Positions 18,082-25,197 of a stretch of 64,000 bases of DNA are shown piece by piece. Source of the DNA: Lapidilactobacillus bayanensis (GTDB lineage Bacteria > Bacillota > Bacilli > Lactobacillales > Lactobacillaceae); the NCBI RefSeq assembly GCF_003946695.1, contig NZ_RHOX01000011.1:20836-84835 (forward strand), written 5' to 3'. The notes beneath the pieces are model-generated. The model worked only from the letters and a program-made list of their open reading frames with translations, had not been told where the DNA came from and ran no database searches. Position 1 is the first letter of the stretch. The number at the start of each line of letters is the position of its first letter. A program made the translations under genes and the position numbers.

Positions 18082-18110
18082 TTGCAATCGATTACATAAC
18101 TTGGTACTAT
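18082..18110 (+). promoter_or_regulatory. Promoter of the large non-coding RNA
   Basis: -35 TTGCAA (18082-18087), exactly 17 bp, -10 TACTAT (18105-18110) with an extended -10 TG at 18102-18103. Predicted transcription start is near 18117. There is no Shine-Dalgarno plus start codon that would give a sizeable ORF downstream. Confidence 0.8.
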
Positions 18111-18116
18111 ATAGTT

Positions 18117-18740
18117 GTAAAGAGGAGCAGATGCTCAGCTAGATGGATAATATATCGATCTGGCAACAAAGAACTAGTGATCATTAGTCAAGCGATACTC
18201 AACGAAGGCCAAAGTTGAGTGGTGCCAAATGAGGATACTCTGTAGAGCCTGAAGGGCATAACAGCAAGGTTCTCGTGTACTAGAGCAGTACGATTTAAGT
18301 GCAAAGGCTTAAGTTAAGATTTAGGATCCAACAGATCGTCAGTATCTAAGTAGATCGTGAATGACCGATTCGTTCGAATGAGAATTTAGGACGTTTCAAA
18401 GAAGATTAGACAATGATGAGTCAATCATTGTGTTTGAACCAGGTGAACTGACTAGAGCAGGGACTTGGAGTAAAAAGTAAAATGCAGCGGTAGTTGTTCG
18501 AAGATTTAATCAGAAAGCAGTACCAAAGCAGTAACAGCTTAGTCGTTAGATCAACGAAGCTGTTAGTAACAAAGACAGCAAACAGGAACAAGGATTGAAA
18601 AAAGATGTTTGCTGTGATAACTGAATAGCATGAGGTGTTAGATATTACGAAAGATATGCAAAACGCATCTGACTTCTCTTTACGCAACAAAAAGGCGACC
18701 TAGCTGAAGTATCAATTCAACTAGGTCGTCTATTTGTTTG
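18117..18740 (+). ncRNA. Large highly structured non-coding RNA, about 620 nt (ROOL/GOLLD-like in size; unassigned)
   Basis: An independent transcription unit with a strong promoter (18082-18110) and an intrinsic terminator (18694-18740), without a convincing ORF on the sense strand. The RNA strand is purine-rich and packed with hairpins: GAGC/GCTC (18125-18136), GCTAGAT/ATCTGGC (18138-18164), ACTAGT/ATTAGT (18173-18188), ACTCAAC/GTTGAGT (18197-18220), ATTTAAG/CTTAAGT (18293-18314), CAATGAT/ATCATTG (18411-18430) closed by TTCAAA/TTTGAA, CCAGGT/ACTTGG (18439-18468), TAACAGCTT/AAGCTGTTA (18532-18565) and ACAGCAAAC/GTTTGCTGT (18575-18615). A GGCC loop (18207-18210) could pair with GGTGCC (18221-18226) as a pseudoknot. 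The decamer ACTAGAGCAG occurs twice (18279 and 18451), each time at a hairpin loop. Known large RNAs of Lactobacillales (ROOL, about 580 nt; GOLLD, about 800 nt) fit in scale, but the family assignment is inference. It is not RNase P RNA, tmRNA, 6S or SRP by recognisable motifs. Confidence 0.8.
18694..18740 (+). terminator. Intrinsic terminator of the large RNA
   Basis: 10-bp stem GGCGACCTAG/CTAGGTCGTC (one G-U), then a mismatch and TGAA/TTCA, 7-nt loop, followed by TATTTGTTTG. It forms the 3' end of the large RNA. Confidence 0.88.
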
Positions 18741-18756
18741 TCATGAATTGATTGAG

Positions 18757-18996
18757 ATGACAAAACTTGAAAGAAAGATTCCCTTTTCGATTGAATTGAT
18801 CAGTTGTAGAAGGAAACAAATAGTTTTGTTTTCGATTGGTTTTAACCAGTCAGAAATAGTAGCTATAAAGAAGCGCAAACTTAGAAACAATCCTTTAATT
18901 TTTCTGAGTAAGCGCTATCTTATTCTTGATGAGTATGAGATAATTAGGCGCGGGGATATTACAGTTTCATTTCAAATATTTCAAAAATTGGCTTGA
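18757..18996 (+). CDS. Doubtful small ORF downstream of the large RNA
   Basis: A possible 79-aa product (MTKLERKIPFSIEL..., ATG 18757; upstream alternative TTG 18748) rich in Ile, Lys and Arg with an ILDEYEIIRRGDI segment. It begins 17 bp after the terminator, has no clear ribosome-binding site and no family I recognise. It may be a chance ORF or a decayed gene remnant. Confidence 0.25.
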   Translation: MTKLERKIPFSIELISCRRKQIVLFSIGFNQSEIVAIKKRKLRNNPLIFLSKRYLILDEYEIIRRGDITVSFQIFQKLA

Positions 18997-19274
18997 TAAA
19001 CCCCTTACATCATGATGAGATTCTGAAAAATTGTCTGTTCGTTCATTCTCTCATTTACATTGACATAGGCCAACTATTTTGATAAGTTTGATAAAGAATG
19101 TTCGTGCCTTAAATTATCACATTTTGGGTCGCAACATTCCGGGCATTATTTCGCGGGCTAATCATTCACGCCTAACTCCATGGGTTGCGTCTCCTAAGAT
19201 AACTCATCTTAATTAATTCGGTTCTAACGATCCAAAGATTGCTGAACAAACTTTTTTAGGAGGGCTTTACAGAA
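18997..19274 (+). promoter_or_regulatory. Promoter region and long leader of the nucleoside transporter operon
   Basis: A 278-bp non-coding stretch. A TTGACA at 19060-19065 with TAAGTT 17 bp downstream is a weak promoter candidate. The following leader contains the pair CGCAAC (19130-19135) / GTTGCG (19184-19189) and a small TAAGAT/ATCTTA hairpin (about 19195-19211), so it may fold. The purine-riboswitch core was looked for and not found. GGAGGGC precedes the bmpA start. Confidence 0.4.
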
Positions 19275-20357
19275 ATGAAAAAAGCAAAAGTTTTCGCCAC
19301 TGCCGTTTTGACTGCAGTTGTTGCATTAACCTTGGCCGGTTGTGCGGGTAAGAAATCAGGTACAAGTACTTCAGGTAAGTCAGAGACTACCAAACATACT
19401 GTTGCATTGATCACAGATACCGGTGGTGTCGATGACCGCTCCTTCAACCAATCTGCGTGGGAAGGATTACAAGCATGGGGCAAGTCCCACGATTTATCTC
19501 GTGGTAATTCTGGATTCCAATATTTCCAATCTTCTAACGAATCCGATTACATTCCGAATATTAACCAAGCAACACAAGCTGGATTCAAGACAATCTTTGG
19601 TATTGGGTATAAGTTGCAACCAGCGATTAAGCAATCAGCAAAAGATTCACCAAAGACAAACTTTGTTATTATTGATGATGCAATCGAAGGCGTGAAGAAC
19701 GTTGTTTCTGCCACCTTCAAAGATAATGAATCATCATATTTGGCTGGTATTGCCGCTGCATATACAACCAAGACGAATAAAGTTGGTTTTATCGGTGGTG
19801 TTAAGGGCGACGTTATTGATCGTTTTGATGCTGGTTTTGCAGCAGGCGTTAAAGCTGGTGCAAAGAAGTTAGGTAAATCAGTTACAGTGATCAACCAATA
19901 TGCTGGTGACTTTAACGCACCTGATAAAGGTAAGTCAATTGCCCAAGGTATGTACTCACAAGGCGCAGACATTATCTTCCATGCGTCTGGTGCTACTGGT
20001 AACGGTGTCTTCCAAGAAGCAAAAGCAATCAATCAAGACGGTTCAAAGAAAGTATGGGTTATTGGTGTTGATCGTGATCAGTCCGCAGAAGGTAAATACA
20101 AAACTAAAGACGGTAAATCAGCTAACTTTACTTTAACATCAACACTTAAGGGTGTCGGTGCTGTCACAGAAGATCTATCCAATCAAGCAATGAAGGGTAA
20201 ATTCCCTGGTGGCAAGCATTTAACTTATGGCTTGAAACAAGATGGTGTTGGTTTGACTGACGGTCAACTTTCAACCAAAGCTAAAGACGCTGTTAAGGAA
20301 GCTAAACAACAAATTATTGATGGAAAAATTACAGTACCAGAACATCCTGCTAAGTAA
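19275..20357 (+). CDS. bmpA: BMP-family nucleoside-binding lipoprotein of ABC importer
   Basis: Extracellular substrate-binding lipoprotein for a nucleoside (purine/pyrimidine) ABC importer. 360 aa with signal peptide and lipobox LAGC; Cys23 is the predicted lipidation site. A Ser/Thr/Lys-rich linker follows. The BMP domain has VALITDTGGVDDRSFNQSAW near residue 45, IPNINQATQAGFKTIFGIG, VGFIGG and HASGATGNGVFQEAK. Followed by a terminator-like hairpin and then the ATPase and two permease genes, the usual bmpA-nupA-nupB-nupC order. The hairpin likely lets the binding protein be made in excess. The exact ligand is not visible. Confidence 0.93.
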   Translation: MKKAKVFATAVLTAVVALTLAGCAGKKSGTSTSGKSETTKHTVALITDTGGVDDRSFNQSAWEGLQAWGKSHDLSRGNSGFQYFQSSNESDYIPNINQATQAGFKTIFGIGYKLQPAIKQSAKDSPKTNFVIIDDAIEGVKNVVSATFKDNESSYLAGIAAAYTTKTNKVGFIGGVKGDVIDRFDAGFAAGVKAGAKKLGKSVTVINQYAGDFNAPDKGKSIAQGMYSQGADIIFHASGATGNGVFQEAKAINQDGSKKVWVIGVDRDQSAEGKYKTKDGKSANFTLTSTLKGVGAVTEDLSNQAMKGKFPGGKHLTYGLKQDGVGLTDGQLSTKAKDAVKEAKQQIIDGKITVPEHPAK

Positions 20358-20377
20358 AAGCGTATAGACTGACTGGA

Positions 20378-20416
20378 AATACTCCTTCGCTCATGCAGCC
20401 GAGGGGTGTTTTTGTC
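20378..20416 (+). terminator. Hairpin between bmpA and the ATPase gene
   Basis: Imperfect stem ACTCCTTCG/CGAGGGGTG with G-U pairs, followed by TTTTTG. Probably a partial terminator that lowers downstream expression relative to bmpA. Confidence 0.65.
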
Positions 20417-20505
20417 TTCCATGGGAAATGATGACAATCGGTCTGAATTGTTGATTGAGCAGGTCGTTCTGAGCTACAAGTAAGTTTCTGGAATGTGAGG
20501 TAGCA

Positions 20506-22047
20506 ATGACAAAGTCAGAGTATGTAGTTGAAATGCGCAAGATCACCAAAGATTTTGGCGGTTTTAAGGCCAATGACCAAGTTGACTTGAAGGTAAAACC
20601 TGGTGAAATTCACGCTTTGTTAGGCGAAAATGGGGCCGGGAAATCAACGTTGATGAATATTTTGTCAGGATTATTAGAGCCAACTTCTGGTGAAATTCTG
20701 TTGAATGGTGAACCGGTTAAGATTGACAGCCCCACAGCGGCTAATCGATTGGGTATCGGGATGGTACATCAACACTTTATGTTAGTTGATGCTTTTACCG
20801 TGACCGAGAATATTATTCTGGGGAATGAGCCGAGCCATCTTGGCGTGATTGATCGTAAAAAGGCTGAGAAAGAAATTAAAGAGCTCTCAGATAAGTACGG
20901 CTTGGCGGTCGATCCGACTGCTAAAGTACGGGATATTTCCGTCGGTATGCAGCAACGTGCCGAAATTCTTAAAACGTTATATCGTGGTGCTAATATTTTA
21001 ATTTTTGATGAGCCAACCGCCGTTTTAACGCCTCAAGAAATTGAAGAATTGATCGAGATTATGAAGAGCTTGGTCGCAGAAGGCAAGTCAATCATCTTGA
21101 TTACACATAAACTTGATGAAATTCGTCACGCGGCAGATCGCTGTACAGTTATTCGGCGGGGTAAGAGTATTGATACCGTTGAGGTCAAAGGAACAACCAG
21201 TGAGGAATTGGCCGAAATGATGGTTGGTCATAGCGTTACTTTTAAGATTCCGAAGGCACCTGCGCAAATTGGCACACCAATTTTGAATGTTAAGGGACTT
21301 AAAGTTAACGAAAGCCGTGGGTTACCAGCTGTTAAAGGAATTGACTTTACAGTTCACGCAGGTGAAATTCTGGGTATTGCGGGAATCGATGGCAATGGGC
21401 AGACCGAATTGATTGAAGCTTTGACTGGCCTGCGTAAGGTTGTCGGTGGTGCTGTTGTCATCAAAGGTAAGGATGTTACCAATGCTGCTGTTCGTAAAAT
21501 TACGGAAACCGGTGTGGCGCACGTGCCAGAAGATCGACAGAAGTATGGCTTGGTTTTACAAATGTCCTTGTCTGAGAATTTAGCCCTACAAACTTATTAT
21601 CAAGCGCCAATTAGTCATCACGGTATTTTAAACTATCATGAAATGCGTCAAGAAGCTTTACGATTGATTAAGGAATATGATATTCGCACGACCAACGAAC
21701 AGCTGAGAGCAGGCGAACTTTCGGGTGGTAATCAGCAAAAAGCTATTGTTGCGCGGGAATTGGATCGTAATGCTGACTTAGTTATTGTCGCCCAACCAAC
21801 ACGCGGGCTTGATGTTGGTGCAATCGAATATATTCATCGCCAATTAATTGATCAACGTGATCAAGGTAAAGCAATCTTATTAGTCAGTTTTGAATTAGAC
21901 GAGATCATGAATTTATCAGATCGAATTATTGTACTTCATGACGGCAAAATTGCTGGGGAAGTTCGTCCTGAAACCACAACTGAACAAGAATTAGGCTTGT
22001 TAATGGCTGGTTCTAGCAAACAAGCAGCAGCTCAGGAGGTGAAGTAA
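20506..22047 (+). CDS. nupA: Nucleoside ABC transporter ATP-binding protein (two ABC domains)
   Basis: Energises the importer with two fused nucleotide-binding domains, as in ribose and nucleoside systems. 513 aa; ATG near GTGAGG. Domain 1 (about 1-245): Walker A GENGAGKST near 40, Q-loop region MVHQHFML, signature ISVGMQQRAEI and Walker B ILIFDEPTA. Domain 2 (about 255-510): degenerate Walker A GIDGNGQTE, signature LSGGNQQKAIVARE, Walker B LVIVAQPTRGLD (Glu replaced by Gln). Domain 2 is therefore probably hydrolysis-defective, as expected for this family. The stop codon overlaps the next start (TAATG). Confidence 0.95.
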   Translation: MTKSEYVVEMRKITKDFGGFKANDQVDLKVKPGEIHALLGENGAGKSTLMNILSGLLEPTSGEILLNGEPVKIDSPTAANRLGIGMVHQHFMLVDAFTVTENIILGNEPSHLGVIDRKKAEKEIKELSDKYGLAVDPTAKVRDISVGMQQRAEILKTLYRGANILIFDEPTAVLTPQEIEELIEIMKSLVAEGKSIILITHKLDEIRHAADRCTVIRRGKSIDTVEVKGTTSEELAEMMVGHSVTFKIPKAPAQIGTPILNVKGLKVNESRGLPAVKGIDFTVHAGEILGIAGIDGNGQTELIEALTGLRKVVGGAVVIKGKDVTNAAVRKITETGVAHVPEDRQKYGLVLQMSLSENLALQTYYQAPISHHGILNYHEMRQEALRLIKEYDIRTTNEQLRAGELSGGNQQKAIVARELDRNADLVIVAQPTRGLDVGAIEYIHRQLIDQRDQGKAILLVSFELDEIMNLSDRIIVLHDGKIAGEVRPETTTEQELGLLMAGSSKQAAAQEVK

Positions 22048-23171
22048 TGTTAAAAGTCAGTCAACCTGTCAAGAGGATTTTAGTTCCTTTAATTTCGATT
22101 TTCTTAGGCTTTTTAGTCGGTGCCATTGTGATGCTAATTTTTAGTTATTCACCGATTCAAGCTTATGCGTCAATGTTCCAGGGCGCACTGGGCAGCATGT
22201 CTGGTATTGGTGAAACATTACGTCAGGCGACACCATTGATTTTTACGGCATTAGGTTTCTCCGTTGCTTATTCCGCTGGTTTCTTCAATATTGGGATGTC
22301 CGGTCAAGCCTTAGCCGGGTGGGTGGCCAGTATTTGGGTAGCCTTAGCGTTTCCTAGTTTGCCAACATACGTCTTGTTACCCTTGGCCATTATTGTTGGT
22401 GCTTTGGCAGGCGGCTTTGTTGGTGCTATTCCTGGTGTGCTACGAGCTTTCTTTGGAACCAGTGAAGTTATTGTCACCATCATGCTGAATTATGTCGTGT
22501 TATATACTAGCACCTATTTATTACAGAATGTGATGCCCAAGAGTTTTCGCTCAAGCACGGATTCTACCCAAACGATTACCTCTCATGCTTCCTTGCGAAT
22601 GGGCTGGTTACAAAATGCTTTTGGTGGTTCGCGAATTAACGCCGGTTTGTTTTTGGCATTAATTGCCATTATTATCTTCTGGATTATGATGAAGAAGACA
22701 ACGCTTGGTTTTGAAATTCGTTCAGTTGGTATGAATCCTTTTGCTTCTGAATATGCTGGTATGAGCAGTAAAAAGACGATTATCATGTCAATGGTCATTT
22801 CTGGTGTGCTTTCTGGTTTAGGTGGTGTTGTTGAAGGCTTAGGAACTTACCAGAATTTCTTCACGCAAACATCATCACTTTCAATTGGGTTTGATGGAAT
22901 GTCCGTGGCTTTGCTAGGTGGTGGAAGTGCCTTAGGGATTTTGTTAGCATCGTTATTATTCAGTATTTTAAAGATCGGTGGTTTAGGCATGCAAACTGGT
23001 GCCGGAGTGCCGTTTGAAATTGTTAATATTGTGATTGCGGCTATTATTTTCTTCGTCGCAATTGATTATGTGATTGGTTTGTTGTTCAAACAGAAGAAAG
23101 CCAAAGATGCTGATGCTGGGGCCAAACCAGAACAAGTCATTCATCAGCCGAAGGGAGGAACAGAGGTATGA
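22047..23171 (+). CDS. nupB: Nucleoside ABC transporter permease (first subunit)
   Basis: Membrane subunit of the BMP-type importer (branched-chain amino-acid/ribose permease superfamily). 374 aa with about 9-10 hydrophobic segments from residue 11 onward. Features of the family are ATPLIFTALGFSVAYSAGFFNIGMSGQ near residue 62, GTSEVIVTIMLNYV and FEIRSVGMNPFASEYAGMSSKK, the cytoplasmic coupling loop, followed by GVLSGLGGVVEGLG. The C-terminus is hydrophilic. It overlaps the ATPase gene by 1 bp and the next permease by 4 bp (ATGA), indicating translational coupling. It starts behind CAGGAGGTG. Confidence 0.95.
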   Translation: MLKVSQPVKRILVPLISIFLGFLVGAIVMLIFSYSPIQAYASMFQGALGSMSGIGETLRQATPLIFTALGFSVAYSAGFFNIGMSGQALAGWVASIWVALAFPSLPTYVLLPLAIIVGALAGGFVGAIPGVLRAFFGTSEVIVTIMLNYVVLYTSTYLLQNVMPKSFRSSTDSTQTITSHASLRMGWLQNAFGGSRINAGLFLALIAIIIFWIMMKKTTLGFEIRSVGMNPFASEYAGMSSKKTIIMSMVISGVLSGLGGVVEGLGTYQNFFTQTSSLSIGFDGMSVALLGGGSALGILLASLLFSILKIGGLGMQTGAGVPFEIVNIVIAAIIFFVAIDYVIGLLFKQKKAKDADAGAKPEQVIHQPKGGTEV

Positions 23172-24124
23172 GTTGGGTTAGTATGTTATCTTTAATCGTT
23201 TCTTCAACCTTTGTCTTTTCGACACCTTTGATTTTTACTGCGATTGGTGGTGCCTTCTCAGAGAACGGTGGTATCGTTAACGTTGGCTTGGAAGGTATCA
23301 TGGTGATGGGCGCTTTTAGCTCGGTCGTGTTTAATTTAACGTTCGCGGATACCTTTGGTAAAGCAACGCCATGGCTAGGTTTGGTTGTTGGTGCGATTGT
23401 GGGAATCGCAATTTCGTTATTGCATGCGATGGCGACAATTAACTTTCGTGCTGATCATATTATTAGTGGTACGGTTATTAACTTATTGGCACCAGCATTG
23501 AGTGTCTTCTTGGTTAAAGCAATTTATGCTAAAGGTCAGACAGATAATATTGCGCAAAGCTTTGGCTATTTCAGTTTCCCAGGCTTATCTAAAATACCCA
23601 TTATTGGGCCGATTTTCTTCAAAGATACGTCCTTGTTGGCTTATATTGCAATTTTAGTAGCCATCTTTTCTTGGTGGGTGTTATATAAGACGCGTTTTGG
23701 CTTACATCTCCGGTCTGTCGGTGAAAATCCTCAGGCTGCCGACACATTAGGCTTGAACGTTTATCGCCTGCGTTATTCCGGTGTCATTATTTCAGGTTTG
23801 CTAGGTGGCATTGGTGGGGCAATTTTTGCACAGTCAATCTCTGGTAATTTCTCTGCTGGAACGATTGTTGGTCAAGGTTATATTTCGATGGCAGCGATGA
23901 TTTTCGGTAAGTGGAATCCAGTTGGCGCGATGGGTGCAGCATTGTTCTTCGGCTTTGCTCAAAGTTTAAGTATCATCGGCGGCCAATTGCCAGGAATCGA
24001 CAAAATTCCTGCGGTTTACTTACAAGTCGCTCCTTATGTCTTAACGATTGTTGTCCTAGTATTGTTCTTAGGTAAAGCTGTTATGCCAAAAGCCGACGGA
24101 ACGAATTATGTTAAGTCGAAATAA
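23168..24124 (+). CDS. nupC: Nucleoside ABC transporter permease (second subunit)
   Basis: Second membrane subunit that pairs with the preceding permease. 318 aa, about 8-9 membrane segments; FSTPLIFTAIGGAFSENGGIVNVGLEGIM is the family N-terminal motif, and FGLHLRSVGENPQAADTLGLNV is the coupling loop. It ends the operon at the strong bidirectional terminator at 24161-24221. Translation is coupled through the ATGA overlap, with GGAGG upstream inside the previous gene. Confidence 0.95.
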   Translation: MSWVSMLSLIVSSTFVFSTPLIFTAIGGAFSENGGIVNVGLEGIMVMGAFSSVVFNLTFADTFGKATPWLGLVVGAIVGIAISLLHAMATINFRADHIISGTVINLLAPALSVFLVKAIYAKGQTDNIAQSFGYFSFPGLSKIPIIGPIFFKDTSLLAYIAILVAIFSWWVLYKTRFGLHLRSVGENPQAADTLGLNVYRLRYSGVIISGLLGGIGGAIFAQSISGNFSAGTIVGQGYISMAAMIFGKWNPVGAMGAALFFGFAQSLSIIGGQLPGIDKIPAVYLQVAPYVLTIVVLVLFLGKAVMPKADGTNYVKSK

Positions 24125-24160
24125 TTTTGTTTAATTGAGTTTAAATCATCAAAGATCGTA

Positions 24161-24221
24161 AAAAAAGTTGAGTTTGTCAGCACTAGGCGGAATAGCCAAG
24201 TTGACGATACTCAACTTTTTT
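24161..24221. terminator. Bidirectional terminator between convergent genes
   Basis: 13-bp perfect arms AAAAAAGTTGAGT (24161-24173) and ACTCAACTTTTTT (24209-24221) with inner pairing. It serves the nucleoside operon on + and the pseudouridine synthase on -, whose stop codon lies in the T-run. Confidence 0.9.
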
Positions 24222-25092
24222 AATTGGGAAAATATTCTGGAAGTGGTGCCGAAACTGTTTTAGCAGTGAATGAGAATGGTGGCGTGAAGGTGATTTGGTC
24301 GCCGTGTAATAACATTTGACCATTATTTAGTGAGTGGGGGTTGGGATTATAGAGTGGGTCGCCAATAATCGGATGGCCAATGGCGGCCAAATGAACTCGA
24401 ATTTGGTGAGTGCGTCCGGTTTCTAAATCTAAGGCGACTAAACTGCGACCATCTTGATGTTTGACGGTTTGATAATTGGTAGTTGCAGTCAGCCCATTGA
24501 GCCGATCAACACAGCGTTTGCGTTGATCATGAGGATCCTGGCCGATTGGCAGTGTGATTTTGCCAGTAGTCAATATGTGCTTAGGATCATCTACCCAGGC
24601 CAAATAGTGACGTTTCATAGTTTTGTTAGTTAACTGCCGATTATAGATTGGAACAGCGACAGTTGATTTAGCGACTAATAGTGCGCCGCTGGTTTGTTGA
24701 TCAAGGCGATGGACAATTAAAACATCTGAATGATTGGTTTTGAGTAGATTCAACATGGTACCATTTTCGTCCGGCCGATTAGGGTGCGTCTTAATACCAG
24801 CGGGTTTGTTGACGATTAGAGTGGTCGCATCTTCAAATAGAATCTCCGGCTTTTGAGTCGCAGAAGTTAAATAGTCTTGGCGATTGGCCGGAAGAAAAGC
24901 AAAATCAAGTTGAATCAGATCACCTGTCTGCACTAATTCATTGAAAGAATGATAGCGGCCATTAACGGTAATCATTTGCTCAATCCGTAAGAAGTGCTGC
25001 CATTTTTTGGGAACCAGCCAATATTGTAACAATTGGCGAATTGTTAGTGAATTAAAATTTTGCGGTAAAACAATTTGAAAATTTGTTTGCAA
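24220..25092 (-). CDS. RluA-family rRNA/tRNA pseudouridine synthase
   Basis: Isomerises uridine to pseudouridine in structured RNA. 290 aa; TTG start with GGGAG upstream. The N-terminal part (1-75) resembles an S4-like domain (WQHFLRIEQMITVNGRY). The catalytic domain has the signature VIVHRLDQQTSGALLVAKS with the catalytic Asp, KRHYLAWV, the TNYQTVKH strand and the ETGRTHQIRVHLAAIGHPIIGDPLY motif. The exact target (RluD-like or another) cannot be told. It is convergent with the nucleoside operon and divergent from the penicillin-binding protein gene, separated by about 105 bp. Confidence 0.94.
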   Translation of the reverse strand: MQTNFQIVLPQNFNSLTIRQLLQYWLVPKKWQHFLRIEQMITVNGRYHSFNELVQTGDLIQLDFAFLPANRQDYLTSATQKPEILFEDATTLIVNKPAGIKTHPNRPDENGTMLNLLKTNHSDVLIVHRLDQQTSGALLVAKSTVAVPIYNRQLTNKTMKRHYLAWVDDPKHILTTGKITLPIGQDPHDQRKRCVDRLNGLTATTNYQTVKHQDGRSLVALDLETGRTHQIRVHLAAIGHPIIGDPLYNPNPHSLNNGQMLLHGDQITFTPPFSFTAKTVSAPLPEYFPN

Positions 25093-25197
25093 ATTAAAAC
25101 TCCCTTGATATCTAAAAAAGCATTAAATGCGGCCCGGGTCCGATGGAATCTGGGTCGTTCATGGTAAAATTAAGCTTAATTGGATGGTTGATATATC

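Noticed and set aside
18421..18690. Minus-strand hydrophobic ORF of 89 aa
   Set aside because: It is antisense to the structured RNA, has no ribosome site or family match, and its Phe/Ser-rich content follows from the purine-rich opposite strand.
18117..18740. RNase P RNA, tmRNA, 6S or SRP RNA
   Set aside because: None of the diagnostic conserved sequences of these RNAs was found; only size and fold richness point to a large ornate RNA, so I left the family open.
19081..19260. Purine or preQ1 riboswitch before the nucleoside operon
   Set aside because: The conserved core sequences of these riboswitches were not found.
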